Of a stretch of 64,000 nucleotides of DNA, positions 1-11,463 are shown piece after piece. Numbering within the stretch: position 1 is the stretch's first letter; the number at the start of each line of letters is the position of its first letter. Made by a program: the position numbers and the translations under genes. Source of the DNA: Sporothrix humicola (Eukaryota; Ascomycota; Sordariomycetes; Ophiostomatales; Ophiostomataceae); the NCBI GenBank assembly GCA_021396245.1, contig WNYE01000025.1:124001-188000 (forward strand), read 5' to 3'. Below the pieces are notes generated by a model, which saw only the letters and a program-made list of their open reading frames with translations, made no database searches and was not told the DNA's origin.

Positions 1-2481
1 TCAATGAAGGCCTGCACGGTCTGGTTAGGATCGGCAGAGGCATCTTGTTCCCGGCACTTTTCGACAACCTGCATCATGTCGTCGATGAACAGCGAAAAGT
101 CGGTGACGCTGCTGTAGACGTTGGCGGACTTGTAGACACGGACGAGGGGTTCGTAGAAGATGGTAAAGAGGTCGCGGAACAAGCTCAGCGTCACGGGCTC
201 CTCGATCAAGTTGAGCATCATGGCCTTGTCGCGCTGGCGCGTGTAGAGCTTCATGAGCTGCTTGAGGTACGAGAACAGCTCGGCACCCTGCTTCAGCTCG
301 TCATCGACGTTCTCAACAGCAGAGTTGAAGGCCACGTAGGCATTGTAGAGGCGGCCAATCTGCTCGGGCTGCAGCGGCGGCTCGATCAGCTCAGACCGCA
401 GAATGCCAACAATGATATCAACGTCGTCGTTGATCGCCTCGTCGCGGATAATCTCCTTGACAGCCTGGTCGGCATCCGAAAAGGCCTTGAGCTTGCTGAC
501 AAACACCGGATCGTCGATCTTGGCCGCCAGGGAGTCAATGGACTTTTGGAAGTTGCGGATACCGTCGTTGAGTGTCAGAGAGAAGATGCGTTGCATCAGC
601 GACCGTGTTCCGAATGGCTGAGCCAAGAAGACATCGAGAACGCCGGACATAACGGCAGCGGGATTGGCGATGCGGATGACGTTCTTGATAACCGTGTACG
701 GGATCAGGGAGTGGATGCGCTTGGCCTGGGCAAAGAGCTCGGGCGAGTTGTCTTCGGCAAGGAACAGGTGGTAGATCGTCGCGGCGACTTCGATGCGAAG
801 CCACTCGGCAAACTTTTGGTACTGGATGCTCAGGTCGCCAATGGTCTTCTTCTCCTTGATCTCCTTGAACAGCATAGTCAGACCATTGCGTTCGACGATA
901 TCTTGGCGGAATTGCTCCATGTAGACATCGAGGTCCGCGGCCCGCTTGCGTGCGATCTCGTAAAACTTTTTCTGCTCCTCCACGCGCTTCTTGTCGACCT
1001 CGCTTCTGCGCATAATGTCGTCGACGTCTTCGTCTCGTGGGGTGATCGGGTCGCGGGTGAGGAAGTCCTGCATAGCCTTTGTGCGGGCGATTTGGGGGTT
1101 GTGGAGAAGGGTGCGGAGGAAGGCGCGCAGAGAAATGCGCTGGTTCTCGCGCCACAGCACAACGCTCTCGGCCTGCTTTTCTTGGCCGGTAGCAACCGTC
1201 GGGCTCGGTGGTGTGGGGTTGTCGAGCGATACACGGGGAGATGCCCGCCCGGATCCGTTTCTACGATGCTCCCGAACTGTGAGGTTCTTGAGAGACTCTC
1301 CCACCCCGTTGGGGCCGAGACCGGTCGGGCTGGTCAGAGTCGATGCCGAAGATATCGAGGAAACATCCGACTCGTTGGAGCCCATCATGCCGCTCATGAG
1401 GTTCGATGCTGTCGAGCTCGTCTTGTTCTTTCGTGGTAGTGGAGGGAGGACACGGCCGGGAAGTTCTGCACGGAGAGCCTTGTAGAGACGACCAAAGTCG
1501 CCATAACGGCGGCCGACAAAGTGCTCCAGCTCGCCCTTTCTCTTGATCCGAAGAATGAATTCCTATCTCTGTTAGTGGACGATCAAGATTGAAATATAAA
1601 GCAGTGGGAGGTTGCGTACAGCATGTTGGTGATAGCGGATGTTGCGCTTGATGGAGATGACGCGCACTGCGGCCACATTCACGTCCCAGCCGTTGACAAA
1701 GTTGCCTTCGGGCATGGAGCCCAGGACACCGGTATCGATCGCATCGCGGTCGACGATTTCGAGCTCGGAGAAGCGGATCCGCTCTTCAAAGCCAGAGGAT
1801 GTACGCACGCCAGAGACCATCATGAGCTCGACAAGCTTCTGGGCCTTCATGGCCAGCTTGCGACGTTTGGTTTCTTCGAGGCGGTCTTCGGACGACGAGA
1901 TGTTTTTCGTAGCAAACGATTCGAGGAACTAGCACTGCAGTTAGTATGTTTAACAAAAGAAAAGTACACGGACCGTTATACTCACCACCTGCAGCTTATC
2001 CTGCCAAAACTCCTTCTCCTTGGCCTTGTCGAGAAAGGGAAACTCGCGGACATGGTGGACAAAGATATAGCGGAGGATGGGGAGGCTGGAGTCGAGCGGA
2101 GAGACCTCGCCAACGTCGGAGCGGAAGGGCGCGCCGAATCGGCGCAGGGCTGTTGGAGAGTTGAGTTCTGAGATTTCCCATTTCGCCTGCTCGCCCAGGA
2201 GTTCTCTTTTTAAGTCTGGATGTTGCGTTAGTTACTGAATGAAATGAGTGCGCTGGTGCGCAAAGCGAAAAGCTCGCAGGGGTGGAAAACATACAGTGCT
2301 CCTGCTTTCCTGTCAATGTCTGTCCTGGTGGTGGAAACGCAGAGGACGAGGAATTGGCTGTCGTTGGCGAATCTCCAGCGCCAGAGGATTTGGTGACGTC
2401 GACGGAGCTTGGTGAGGAGGCGACGGGGGCTGCTGCTGCTGCGACGCCACCACCACCGTTAACGGCCGTTTGGTCGGCCAT
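1..2481 (-). CDS. PX domain protein with PXB and DUF3818 regions (partial, C-terminus beyond window)
   Basis: Four exons fit on the minus strand: 2295-2481, 1986-2215, 1620-1928 and 1-1562, which runs off the window. The introns (79, 57 and 57 bp) each have GT, an internal CTAAC and AG. At least 760 residues are visible. After a disordered Ala/Ser N-terminus, an EHYLKRELLGEQAKWEISEL stretch and FGAPF mark the PX-associated (PXB) region. A PX domain follows at roughly residues 200-300, with RRYGDF and PPLPRK phosphoinositide-pocket motifs and a low-complexity insert. The rest is helical and matches what I know of DUF3818. The family (yeast Ypr097w/Lec1 type) is thought to act in lipid or sterol distribution at membranes. 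Start is ATG at 2481, the first Met of exon 1. Family assignment is firm; substrate and location are inferred. Confidence 0.88.
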
Positions 2482-5386
2482 TTCTGTTTCTGTAAATGTG
2501 TGTCTTTCTGGATGCGATTTCCAGAAATTGTCCTGTCGGTGAAAAAGAAGGACCTCAAAAGGATTCCTGCGGAAGGCTCGGGTGGAGTGAGCAGCAGAAA
2601 ACCAGTGAACTCAGTAAGAGAGACTGAGGGGTTGGGGAAGAAGGGTAGGGCAGGTTATATGTCGTAATCCCGTTCGAATAACTCCGTCGTACAAGGGTCG
2701 AAAAGCGTTCGTCAGATAGAGTCGAGACTGCAGTAGAATCGTGTGTGGGTGTGTAGGAAGAAGTCTCGTGCGTCTAGCCAACTGCTGGATGTGAGAAGAG
2801 ACAGAAAGATAAGAAATGCAAGAAAGCGAAACGAGAAGCGAGATCAAGAGGGACAAGGCGAAGAGACTGCAAGACGGCGAAACCAAAGAACGAGAGAGGT
2901 CCGAGAGGAGAGTGCCGAGAGGTCAGGATGCTTGGCTAGACCAACTAAGGTCTACGCGGGCGCTAATTTGAGATAACAGCGGTTGGTCGAGTCGAGCGAG
3001 GGGCAGTCGGGATATCGAGGGGAAGATTGTTGGGGAGAGAATGAGAAGCAAAAAAGGGATGTAAAAGAAGAGATGAAGTTCGAGAAGAAATATTTTGGAA
3101 ATAATTGATTAAGGAAAGAAAGAAAGACGTTGGTGATTTCAAACAAGGGAAGGAGCAACCGCAGCAATTGGAAACGGAAGGGGGTTGAATGGAAAGTTTG
3201 TTGTGGTTAGTGAGGTGTGGAAGGCGCGAACAAGGCATTGGGGTCTTGGGTGGCAGCGATGACGCTGATGGACGCTCATGCCGTGCCGGGGTGTGCAGCT
3301 TAGTCCTTTTTTGTTCCTTCCCGCGCGCGCCAAAGCGAAAATCGACCCCAAGATCAAAAACAGCGAAGAATGCGACTGCCTAAAGTGATGGGCAAAGTCA
3401 CTGGTTGTAGTCAATATTCCCAGTGAGCCTGCCATCGCTGTTTCCCCAAAATTGTCTGAGCATTGCGTCGTCGCAAAACTTGGCGTGCGCTTAGTCCGGG
3501 TCGCAACCGCTATTTTCGAGGCGCTCAAGGCGGAGTTTGAAGCTGTCTCTTGTCTCCTGTGTCGCTCGTTGTCACTATTTACGGTGCCTGGTGCTTATGT
3601 GTACCTCACTACGTTTTCTTTGTCTGCGGGCAGATCCCGCCTCCAAATCTTATCTCCATTGTGCATCGGAAATCCCAATCTCCTGATCTTTGTGCTTTGC
3701 AGGTTTTTTACCGGCAGTCGCCTGCCCATCAAAGACTGGAGACTGCTGCGAAAAGACTGGCAAGTCCGTCGCATTAGTGACAGGGATCAGAAAGGGATCA
3801 AGATGCTGATGCATAAAATCGACAAAAACTCGCAAGAAAAAACAACAGAGCCCTGACAACGGCCCAACGACAGAGAAAATCGGGGAATAAAACAAGAAAT
3901 ACGCTGGCAAAAAAGAACAACAGACGAAGAAAACAAAAATAACAATTAGTTTTTCAACCAACAGGTCAGGCCGGCTGCGGGAGGGTACATGGACGAAAGC
4001 CCAGCCAAGACTCGAGTCCACCAAAGTCCACCAAATCTCTCCTCAGAGAAAGAGTGACGCCGACCAGCCCAACATGGTGGCGCAGATCACTTCCAGGGCA
4101 GGACCTGAAAATTGTGGGGCATGACGTTGGTCTTTTCCATTTTCACTTTGAAAAGCCCTGACGTCCTGGCTGCCCTGCGGCCTTGTCTGACGACTCTCAC
4201 AGGCAGCCTTATTCTTTACTGAAGGCGGAGTGTTCTATTTTTTTTTTCTTCTCGACTCCATGTTATCGTGCAAATGCGAATTTCGCATATTTCGGCTTGG
4301 GTCTGGACAAGCCGGGGAGTCAAAAGGCGAGAGCAATACGCATATTGTCGTACAGCGTATCCTGTACAGCGAAATATGCGAACCCGAGAAAGAGTGAGAT
4401 GAGCTGAGCAAATATGGAGAGCAGAAAGACAATAATCCAAACTGAGTACGGTTTTTGTCGAATGCCGAGGAGACTCCGTTGTGGGTTTTATGTGTCTTTT
4501 CTTCTCTTCCTATCTCTACGCGTATTTACTCGTCTCTTCTTCTGTCCCTTTGTGTGTTTCTCTTGTGCTTTTCTGTGCCAACTTGTTTCTGTTTTCTTGG
4601 CTAAGGTCCACACCTGCAGCCCTCATTACGCGGCTGCTTTCGTGCATTTTCGCCCAGAAGTAGCAGGGCTTGGGCTCTGTAGCAACGTCCACTCCACACG
4701 GAGTACTGTTAGTCTGTTGACTTGCCAGTGCTTATTTTCTTTCTTTACTTTGCATACGTACACCGAGGCTAAGGAGAAGGCCACGCGAACAATTCACTTG
4801 AGAAAGCCTCAAGTGGAAACGATATCGCCGCTCGGGGCGTAGCTAACGTAAAGTTTACCCCAGACATTGAATACGGGCTCAACGGGCACCAGAGTTTCGT
4901 AACTCTAATTGCTGAGTGCTGAGCCACTCTGGCCAAGCCGTTTTACAATGTCCTCCTGAGTACAACGTCCAACACATGTATGTTCTGCATGCTGCCTGCA
5001 CTTGGCCGAAATGCAGCACGGAGTACCCACAGTGTGTATCGGGCGAAAGTGCAGGCGCCGAAACTCCGGGCTTACAGAGACGGTGCCTTTCCGCACAAGA
5101 ATTACACTCCGCCGGCATCGTTCTGTACGGCTGTTTGAGGTTGAGTAGGCAAATTCCGTGCCAAGAATGTGTGTATAATTAGAAAAGTAAGATAGATGTA
5201 CATGAGTATGTGAAGAGGATAACATAAGAAGCAAAAGAAAAGAAGAACGCTGCGCTGAGATATGCTAGGATGTGGTGAAAATGAAACAAAAGAAAGATGA
5301 AGAAATACATAAGTAGTGCAGTTTGCACAACCGCTCGAGGGCGAAAAAGAAAAGAGAACATAAAGAAAAGAAAGAAGAGAATAGTA
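2482..5386. other. intergenic, no gene recognised
   Basis: About 2.9 kb upstream of the PX gene and downstream of the membrane-protein gene at 5387. Only short overlapping frames with no family resemblance are present. It contains two copies of a CGGAGTAC motif at 4699 and 5019. The part next to 2481 must hold the PX gene promoter. Confidence 0.7.
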
Positions 5387-7189
5387 TCACAGCTCGTCAA
5401 AGAGTCTCTGCAACGGGTCGTCTTGACCGGCGGCAGTACCGTCCCCCTTCTCGGTCTTGGTATTGCTGACTGTGCCATTCGGGAAGGTAAGATGGAACTT
5501 GCCAGACGGTGTCGCCATGGATGCAATCTCCGAGAAGCCGGGCGGGAAGCTGGACTTTTCAGGTGCTTCCGGGGCGGCGTCGATGGTGACGCTGCTACCA
5601 CCATCGTGATCACCATGCCCGTTATGCCGCATCATCATCGCCAGCAACACCACCAGCACCAGCACCACGCTCGACACAATCACCCACAACGCCTTGAGCC
5701 GCGTCCGCGTCCGCTCCTGCCACGCCCGGTCCGCACGCTCCCACCGCTGCACGCGGCTCCGCGCCGTCTCGACGCGGTCCGCCAGGTCCTGGATGGCCTT
5801 CCGGCCTTTGTGCACTCGGGTTGACAGTTCCTCCAAGCGGCGCTGCTGGTCGGCGGGTGTGAGCACGGGCGCCCCATCCTTTGACTCTTTCGAGGGCCCC
5901 TCGGCCTCCAGCTGGTCCACTTGTTGAGTGATATCGTGGGCGATCGACTCCGTCTCGGCAGTGAACCGGCGGTTCGTGGCCCGCGCCGCCGCTGCCAGCG
6001 ACCGCAGCGCCAGCACTGTATCCTGCAGTGCCCCTAACCGCGTCAAGACCGACCCATACGCGGCGTCCAGCCGCTGGCTCGTGGCCGTCGACATGCCGTC
6101 CAAATCGGTGACGGCCGACTGCAGCACACGCGCCGCACTCCGGCTCTGCTCGCGCTGCATGCGCTCGAGGGCGGCGGCGGCGGCGCGAACGGCGGCTGGG
6201 TCGATGGGGAGGCCGGCCGAGGCGGTGGATGCCTGGCGCTCTGTGTGCTGTTGGAGTTGCAGCTCGTCCTGTGAACGGTCGCCCTCCGTCTCGGCCTGGT
6301 GGGCCGCATTTTGCATGGCCGGAGCTTGGGTCGTGGGCGAGGCTGCGGCGACGGCCGTGGCGGCCGCCGCAAGGGCGGCAATCGTTGTGGAGTGGCTGCT
6401 CATGTATCCAGCGGTATTACTCGTACTAATGCTGTGGTGGTGGTGGTGGTGGTGGTGGTGTCGGTGGTGATGGTGGTGATGGCCTCCTTCGTTTGCCATC
6501 GGTTGCGGCGACTGCATGTCGTTGGTATTGTAGTTGTAGTCTTTGTTTGCGTGTACGCTCGGGCGGCGGCTTGTGTTCGGGCTGACGTTGGAGCTGGCCG
6601 GGTTGGCGCTGCCGCTGACGTTGCCGGCGTCGTGCGGTGGTAGCGAGTAGTTTCCAGTCAAGAGGGCGGCCGAGGCGAGCGTTGCGCCCATGCCACCCGT
6701 CGTGCGCGATTTGCCGAGCGGTGTCAAGCGGGGACTATGTGACGGCGAGGCCGGTGTAGCGGAGGAATTTCCGGGTTGTGTATGTGCACTTGTAGTCGTC
6801 GACGACGAGCCGTCTCGTTGGTCGCGAACGCTATTGTTTCGTCGGCTTTGGCTTTGGTTTTGGGTCGAAGTCGGGATGTGGCCGTGGCTCGGGCTTGGGC
6901 TGTGTCCGTACGTCTGGCCTTGGCTTTGGCCGTGACTTTGTCGGCGTAGGCGCAAGGGCGACGACAGTTCGGAGAGTGATCGTGTAAAATGGTGTCGTGG
7001 CCGTTGTGGCGAGGGTGTGGCCGCCGCCGCTGCTGTCGTCGATGTGTTTGTCGCTCCAGACGCTCCTGTCCCGTTTCCTTGCCTCAACTTGTCGCCGCCG
7101 GCTTGGCCTGCACTGCTGGAGTGGTATGCATGGTTGTTGATGCTGGCCGCCGTCACTGCCGAGGCGATCTGGTCCTGATTGCTCGACAT
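5387..7189 (-). CDS. coiled-coil single-pass membrane protein, conserved hypothetical
   Basis: Single exon, 600 residues, ATG at 7189. The first 320 residues are disordered and rich in Ser, Gln, Thr and Ala, with a tract of about 17 His broken by one Arg. Residues about 330-490 have long Ala/Gln/Glu/Arg-rich heptads typical of coiled coil. A hydrophobic segment (about 501-520, LWVIVSSVVLVLVVLLAMMM) is the only membrane span. An 80-residue tail with one NGT sequon ends in RLFDEL. Basic residues before the span suggest a type II orientation with the tail in the lumen, where a DEL ending could matter. I do not recognise a named family; a tail-linked tethering or ER role is only a guess. Confidence 0.82.
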   Translation of the reverse strand: MSSNQDQIASAVTAASINNHAYHSSSAGQAGGDKLRQGNGTGASGATNTSTTAAAAATPSPQRPRHHFTRSLSELSSPLRLRRQSHGQSQGQTYGHSPSPSHGHIPTSTQNQSQSRRNNSVRDQRDGSSSTTTSAHTQPGNSSATPASPSHSPRLTPLGKSRTTGGMGATLASAALLTGNYSLPPHDAGNVSGSANPASSNVSPNTSRRPSVHANKDYNYNTNDMQSPQPMANEGGHHHHHHRHHHHHHHHHSISTSNTAGYMSSHSTTIAALAAAATAVAAASPTTQAPAMQNAAHQAETEGDRSQDELQLQQHTERQASTASAGLPIDPAAVRAAAAALERMQREQSRSAARVLQSAVTDLDGMSTATSQRLDAAYGSVLTRLGALQDTVLALRSLAAAARATNRRFTAETESIAHDITQQVDQLEAEGPSKESKDGAPVLTPADQQRRLEELSTRVHKGRKAIQDLADRVETARSRVQRWERADRAWQERTRTRLKALWVIVSSVVLVLVVLLAMMMRHNGHGDHDGGSSVTIDAAPEAPEKSSFPPGFSEIASMATPSGKFHLTFPNGTVSNTKTEKGDGTAAGQDDPLQRLFDEL

Positions 7190-7924
7190 GGTTGCAATCC
7201 CATCAGCCGACAGTGCTCAGTACTATGCAATGTACTTTGAGTGCGTCGTACTCCGTGCTCGTAAATTGAGTCGCAAGCACAAGGCACCCAAAAATGGAAT
7301 AATCTGCCAACCAGACTTCCTGTGGCCAGGTTATGCTGGCTAACTGGCTGTTTCGGTTGTCGCCGTGCCCTGTTTTGTGTCGGGTCTCGCCAGGGAGGGT
7401 GTGTGAGCCAAAGTTGCGAAATGGCGTATGAGGAGCGGCTTGTGAAAGCCAGTGGTACTTTGGCGCGGCCTGTACACTAGGGAGGTTTCGTCACATGAAA
7501 ATCGGTTTGATTAGTCAATTCTTATGTAACTCGCCTTGGGCCATCTCTTAGTCTACACGACGGCTCATACTCCGTCCAACCTCACAACCATACTGTTGTT
7601 TACACGATTATCGATGCCGAGTATAGATCTTTTCTCTAATGTCAGTTTGCAGAGCCAATGTGGATTGAGATGGCTCAATACGAACCAGCCCCCGAATCCC
7701 ATAAAAAGTGACGAACAAAAGCAACAGCGACACACGTGATCCGATATGATTTGATGCAGGCAGACGAGGCAGGGCAAATCAGGGGGCCAATCAGCAAGGC
7801 AGGCACGGCCAACAATTGAGAGCGGAACTTTCACCCACGCAAGAGGGAGCTCGCGCCTTTTATATCCATTGGAATCCTCTCCCTCCTTTTTGTACCCTCT
7901 GTTTCCTTCACACACTCTCTCGCC
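7190..7924. promoter_or_regulatory. divergent intergenic region (735 bp)
   Basis: Lies between two divergent genes (starts at 7189 minus and 7925 plus), so it should contain both promoters and 5' UTRs. Two TACTCCGT-type motifs occur (7248 and 7567). The last 80 bases before 7925 are pyrimidine-rich (CTCTCCCTCC, CCTTCAC), as is usual just upstream of fungal starts. No TATA box is convincing. Confidence 0.5.
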
Positions 7925-9646
7925 ATGCCAGAAACAATCCGCTTCAAAGGGCGCGACATCACCCTCCAAGAAGCACTCAAGAAGGACGAGAATGTTGTTC
8001 TGGCCGTGTCGCGCGCTAAAGCTCTCGAAGACCTAGAACAGGCACTCTGGCAGCAGCGCCGCAGTATCGAGGACATTGTTCGGCACCATCTAGCGTTGGC
8101 TACGAGCGACACGTGCGAGGTGCTTCCACGCTCCAAATGGCTACGTGGACGCTTCAACGTCTGTATTCTCGTGCGGGTCCCTCCGGTCGGATCCGCAGCT
8201 GATGGATCTAGAAGATTGGAGAGTCAGAGTCTTGTTGTCTTTCGCTGTCCGATGCCTCACGAGCTCTCCGAGCACAGCGAACCGAGCGGCGTTGTTGAAA
8301 AAATGCTTTCCGAGGTGGCCAACTATATTTGGATCGGAGAGCATTGTCCCGAAATCAGAATACCCCATCTCTACGGCTTTGGTTTGAGCCTGGGGGGCCC
8401 CGGCCGTCAACGTCAACGTCAATTTACACACACCGACCACATGGGCATTGCCCGGCGTACATACAACCAGGCGTGGCGCTCCATCTACAGCCATTGGCAG
8501 CGCCCACTGTTGTCAAAGTATGTCGAACATCCGCTACAGTTACAACAGGACGAACCAGTCTTCTCCCCGGCATACATGATTCTCGAGTTTCTTGGACCCG
8601 ACGTTGGGCAGATGCTGTCAATCACACTCCCTCTAATTGAGCTTCTTCCCCGCAAGGACCAAAGCGACGATCACAAACTGGAGCTCATCCGCCGGCACAA
8701 GACCATTGAGCCGGCCAAAAAGGAGAGACTTTACCGTGGCCTGTGTCGAGCCATGTTGGCCCTCGCCCGTATTCCACAGTCTGATGTTGGCTCGTTTGTT
8801 TTCAATGTCGACGACGGCACGGTCACCCTGTCAAACCGCCCTACCTTTGCGTTTATGGCTATTACAGAAAACGAGAATCAAAAGGGGTTCAAGAAGGAAG
8901 ATCGAGGCAGGCCCCAAGCCCCTGGCACGTTGTACAACTGTACCGACAGTTTTGTCGCTGACATGCTTTCCTTCCACGAACACCGCCTCTTCCTTCAACC
9001 TCAACAACACCCTTTTTCCGTCCGTGATGACTCGGATGCCCGCTTCCAAATGGCCATCCTAGCCGCCCTACGCATGCGAGCACCGCTTCATATGCCTCAC
9101 AGGCAGTTTCGCAAAGGCCCCTTCTTTCTACAATTTACCGACTTGCACGCCAGTAACATTTTGGTTGATGATGACTGGAATGTGACCGGCTTTGTCGACC
9201 TCGAGTGGATCTGTGCACTTCCTGCAGAGATGCTTGACGTGCCATACTGGCTGACGGGTTGTAGCATCGAAGGCATTGTGAAGGATGAGCTGGTCCGTTT
9301 TGATGATGCTCGTAAGGAATTCTTGCGGATACTGAAAGAAGAGGAGGGGCTCGGCTTGAAGCAGAACGAAACGAAGGATGAAACAAATCTGCAGATTCAC
9401 TTCCACGAACTCATGGAGACGAATTGGACGACAAGAAGTACATGGTTTTCTTATTGCCTAACTTCTATAAACGCCATGCATTTCCTCCTTGAAGACCACT
9501 TGTTTGTTCCTCGAAAACTCATGTCCGAGGAAGATGAATGCACACTATCGTCGTACTGGAGATCCGATGTTGAGGAAATCGTGAGCCGCAAGCTCAAAGA
9601 ACGGCAGGATTATGACAACGACGTTCGCGCTTTATTTTCGGATTAG
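7925..9646 (+). CDS. APH-fold (aminoglycoside phosphotransferase-like) protein
   Basis: Single exon, 573 residues. The ATG follows CTCTCTCGCC and begins MPETIRFKGRDITLQEAL. The kinase-like core is recognisable near residues 404-428: FTDLHASN supplies the catalytic Asp (D406) and the metal-binding Asn (N411), and FVDLEW supplies the DxE metal motif (D425, E427). The usual HGD is FTD here, a variant I associate with the fungal branch of this family. An ATP-site region precedes it (LVVFRCPMP and ILEFLGPDVG). Members are cytosolic phosphotransferases of unknown substrate and are numerous in filamentous fungi; nothing suggests antibiotic resistance. The gene is tail to tail with the small minus-strand frame at 9783. 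Confidence 0.85.
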   Translation: MPETIRFKGRDITLQEALKKDENVVLAVSRAKALEDLEQALWQQRRSIEDIVRHHLALATSDTCEVLPRSKWLRGRFNVCILVRVPPVGSAADGSRRLESQSLVVFRCPMPHELSEHSEPSGVVEKMLSEVANYIWIGEHCPEIRIPHLYGFGLSLGGPGRQRQRQFTHTDHMGIARRTYNQAWRSIYSHWQRPLLSKYVEHPLQLQQDEPVFSPAYMILEFLGPDVGQMLSITLPLIELLPRKDQSDDHKLELIRRHKTIEPAKKERLYRGLCRAMLALARIPQSDVGSFVFNVDDGTVTLSNRPTFAFMAITENENQKGFKKEDRGRPQAPGTLYNCTDSFVADMLSFHEHRLFLQPQQHPFSVRDDSDARFQMAILAALRMRAPLHMPHRQFRKGPFFLQFTDLHASNILVDDDWNVTGFVDLEWICALPAEMLDVPYWLTGCSIEGIVKDELVRFDDARKEFLRILKEEEGLGLKQNETKDETNLQIHFHELMETNWTTRSTWFSYCLTSINAMHFLLEDHLFVPRKLMSEEDECTLSSYWRSDVEEIVSRKLKERQDYDNDVRALFSD

Positions 9647-9782
9647 CAACTCTACAATGAAGACATGTCCTGTCCGTTGCTCAATACTGTCTATTCTGTG
9701 TATAGTTCCGCATATTCGGGCTTAGAAACACAAAATACAGAAGTAGACACTCACATGATTGTCAAGATTTGGCTGCTTCTGG

Positions 9783-9992
9783 TCATGCCTTCTTTCCCGC
9801 ATCTTCTATTTCCTGTCGCTTTCTTTCCTCCCTCTCCAGCCTTCTCCTCTCCCGGTCGTCTTGTGTGTTTCTACCGCTGCTGGTGATAATTTTGATCATG
9901 TCGGCGGGTCCTGATACGCCCACCGTTGCGTCGCCAACTTTGCCGTCATATTCGCCGGAAGAATGGCCGTCTTTTTTATGGTCGTCTTCCAT
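9783..9992 (-). CDS. C-terminal exon of a small charged protein; upstream exons unresolved
   Basis: A 69-codon frame from ATG 9992 ends in a highly charged helix (RERRRLEREERKRQEIEDAG) that is very coding-like. The same frame stays open upstream (LDQSLDK just before the Met) back to an AG at about 10030 preceded by a pyrimidine run, a good acceptor. A second frame on the same strand (9896-10213) is also open for over 100 codons and contains ATG-led coding-like sequence (RSKAVAYFAREG, ILMSPDILLRSQNILKLRAE). The gene therefore probably has at least two exons reaching 10.2 kb or further, but the phases I tried do not join cleanly. No family recognised. Confidence 0.5.
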   Translation of the reverse strand: MEDDHKKDGHSSGEYDGKVGDATVGVSGPADMIKIITSSGRNTQDDRERRRLEREERKRQEIEDAGKKA

Positions 9993-10783
9993 CTTATCAA
10001 GGGATTGATCGAGTCGTCGAGTCGGTTTCTAAGAAGGGGAAAAGGTTTAATAATGATCATGTAGTGGGAGTAGGTTTCAGCTCTCAACTTTAATATGTTC
10101 TGAGAGCGTAGGAGAATATCCGGCGACATCAAAATGCCATTACCTTCTCTCGCAAAATAGGCAACAGCCTTGGACCGCCTCATTTTCGATGCGCAGTGGT
10201 TGCATTGCATCAACTATCCGCTCTTCCTCCTATGCCCCTATCAGATCATGTCCTGCTTTTTTTCTACACATCGCAGATGCGGCTGCAGGTAATGATTGAT
10301 TGGTTACAGGCGAGATACCCCCTCTTCACCACACCCACTTACTATTTGTCGCCTTTTTCCCAGATAGAAAGGGCAAGTAAGATACAAATCTCGACTAATG
10401 TGAATTTTGTATTACCTTGGCGCAGGCTCTTGCCTCTTGTTATTTCCAAGAGCCGCAATATTCGGGTATCAAAAGTAAACCGGCCATATTAAATGTTATA
10501 GCAAAATTACGGCGTCGGGCGTGTGAAAGACTTGAATGACCCTTTCTGCCTTGCCCGATTGATTTGTGTGGGGGGCATTTCAAAGTAATAGGCGAAGATA
10601 GACCAAGCACATAGGTTGTATGTCACGGAGAACAGCCAGTGAGATTTATAACGGTAAAATTTGGATAAAAAAAATACATAAAAGGTCGTTCGTTAGACTC
10701 TTTGTAAGAAAGAGAGAATAGTAGAAAAGGGTAAGAAGGTAAAAGATAAAGGTAAAGAATATATGAAGAAGAAGAGAAAAAAG

Positions 10784-10823
<40 letters not shown>

Positions 10824-11463
10824 AAAAGGCGCAAAAAAGTAAATAGCCGCCAAATGCCAAATGTGGTTGCCACTCGCTGTAGTCTGTTTTTATGAGAAAA
10901 AGTCCAGATGCCACGTTGGAGCTGTTTTGTGAGAAGAACAGAAAAGATGGAAATGATAAGATGGTGGACGCAGAAGGACAAAAAAGGAAAATAGACATCA
11001 AAGCTTAGATATCAAAGATTGAGAGAGAGCGAAGCATCCTTGCTTGCTCTTGCTGATGCGAGAAAAAAAAATGAGAAATCAAAAGGTTGTGAACCACACC
11101 CAAAACCGGCCCCTTGACTGAGCACCACCCCAAACCTCAAAATATTCCTCCTCGGGTGCTGCCAACTGGTAAGCGTTCTTTTGCTCGCCGTTCGTCATGC
11201 ACAAAACAAATGGAGAGAGAGACAGGGACAAAAAGGAAAATGATAAAGAGGAAAAAAGAGTGCTTCATGCTAGTCGTCAAACAAAAAAAAAAGATCGCTT
11301 AAAGATAGTGAGAATAGGAATAATGAGAGCGAGAGTGAGTGTTGTTGAGAGAGTAAGGAGAAATGAGTAAAGGAGTAAAGGATATTATCGTTTGTATGCT
11401 GTGAGATGCACAAGTTGTGTGGTGTTGTTGTGTGTCGAGAGAGTGTGTTGAGTAGGTGACTGC
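9993..11463. other. intergenic with microsatellite; may hold 5' exons of the 9783 gene
   Basis: Apart from the overlapping frame to 10213, no gene is visible. The 10.5-11.4 kb part is A/G-rich on the plus strand and probably includes the 3' UTR of the 11464 gene. Confidence 0.5.
10791..10820. repeat. (AG)n microsatellite, about 15 units
   Basis: Perfect dinucleotide run seen directly, inside a purine-rich stretch. Confidence 0.95.

Noticed and set aside
45..1439. 464-codon plus-strand frame
   Set aside because: Starts with TTG and is the antisense shadow of the PX/DUF3818 exon on the minus strand, which shows clear family motifs.
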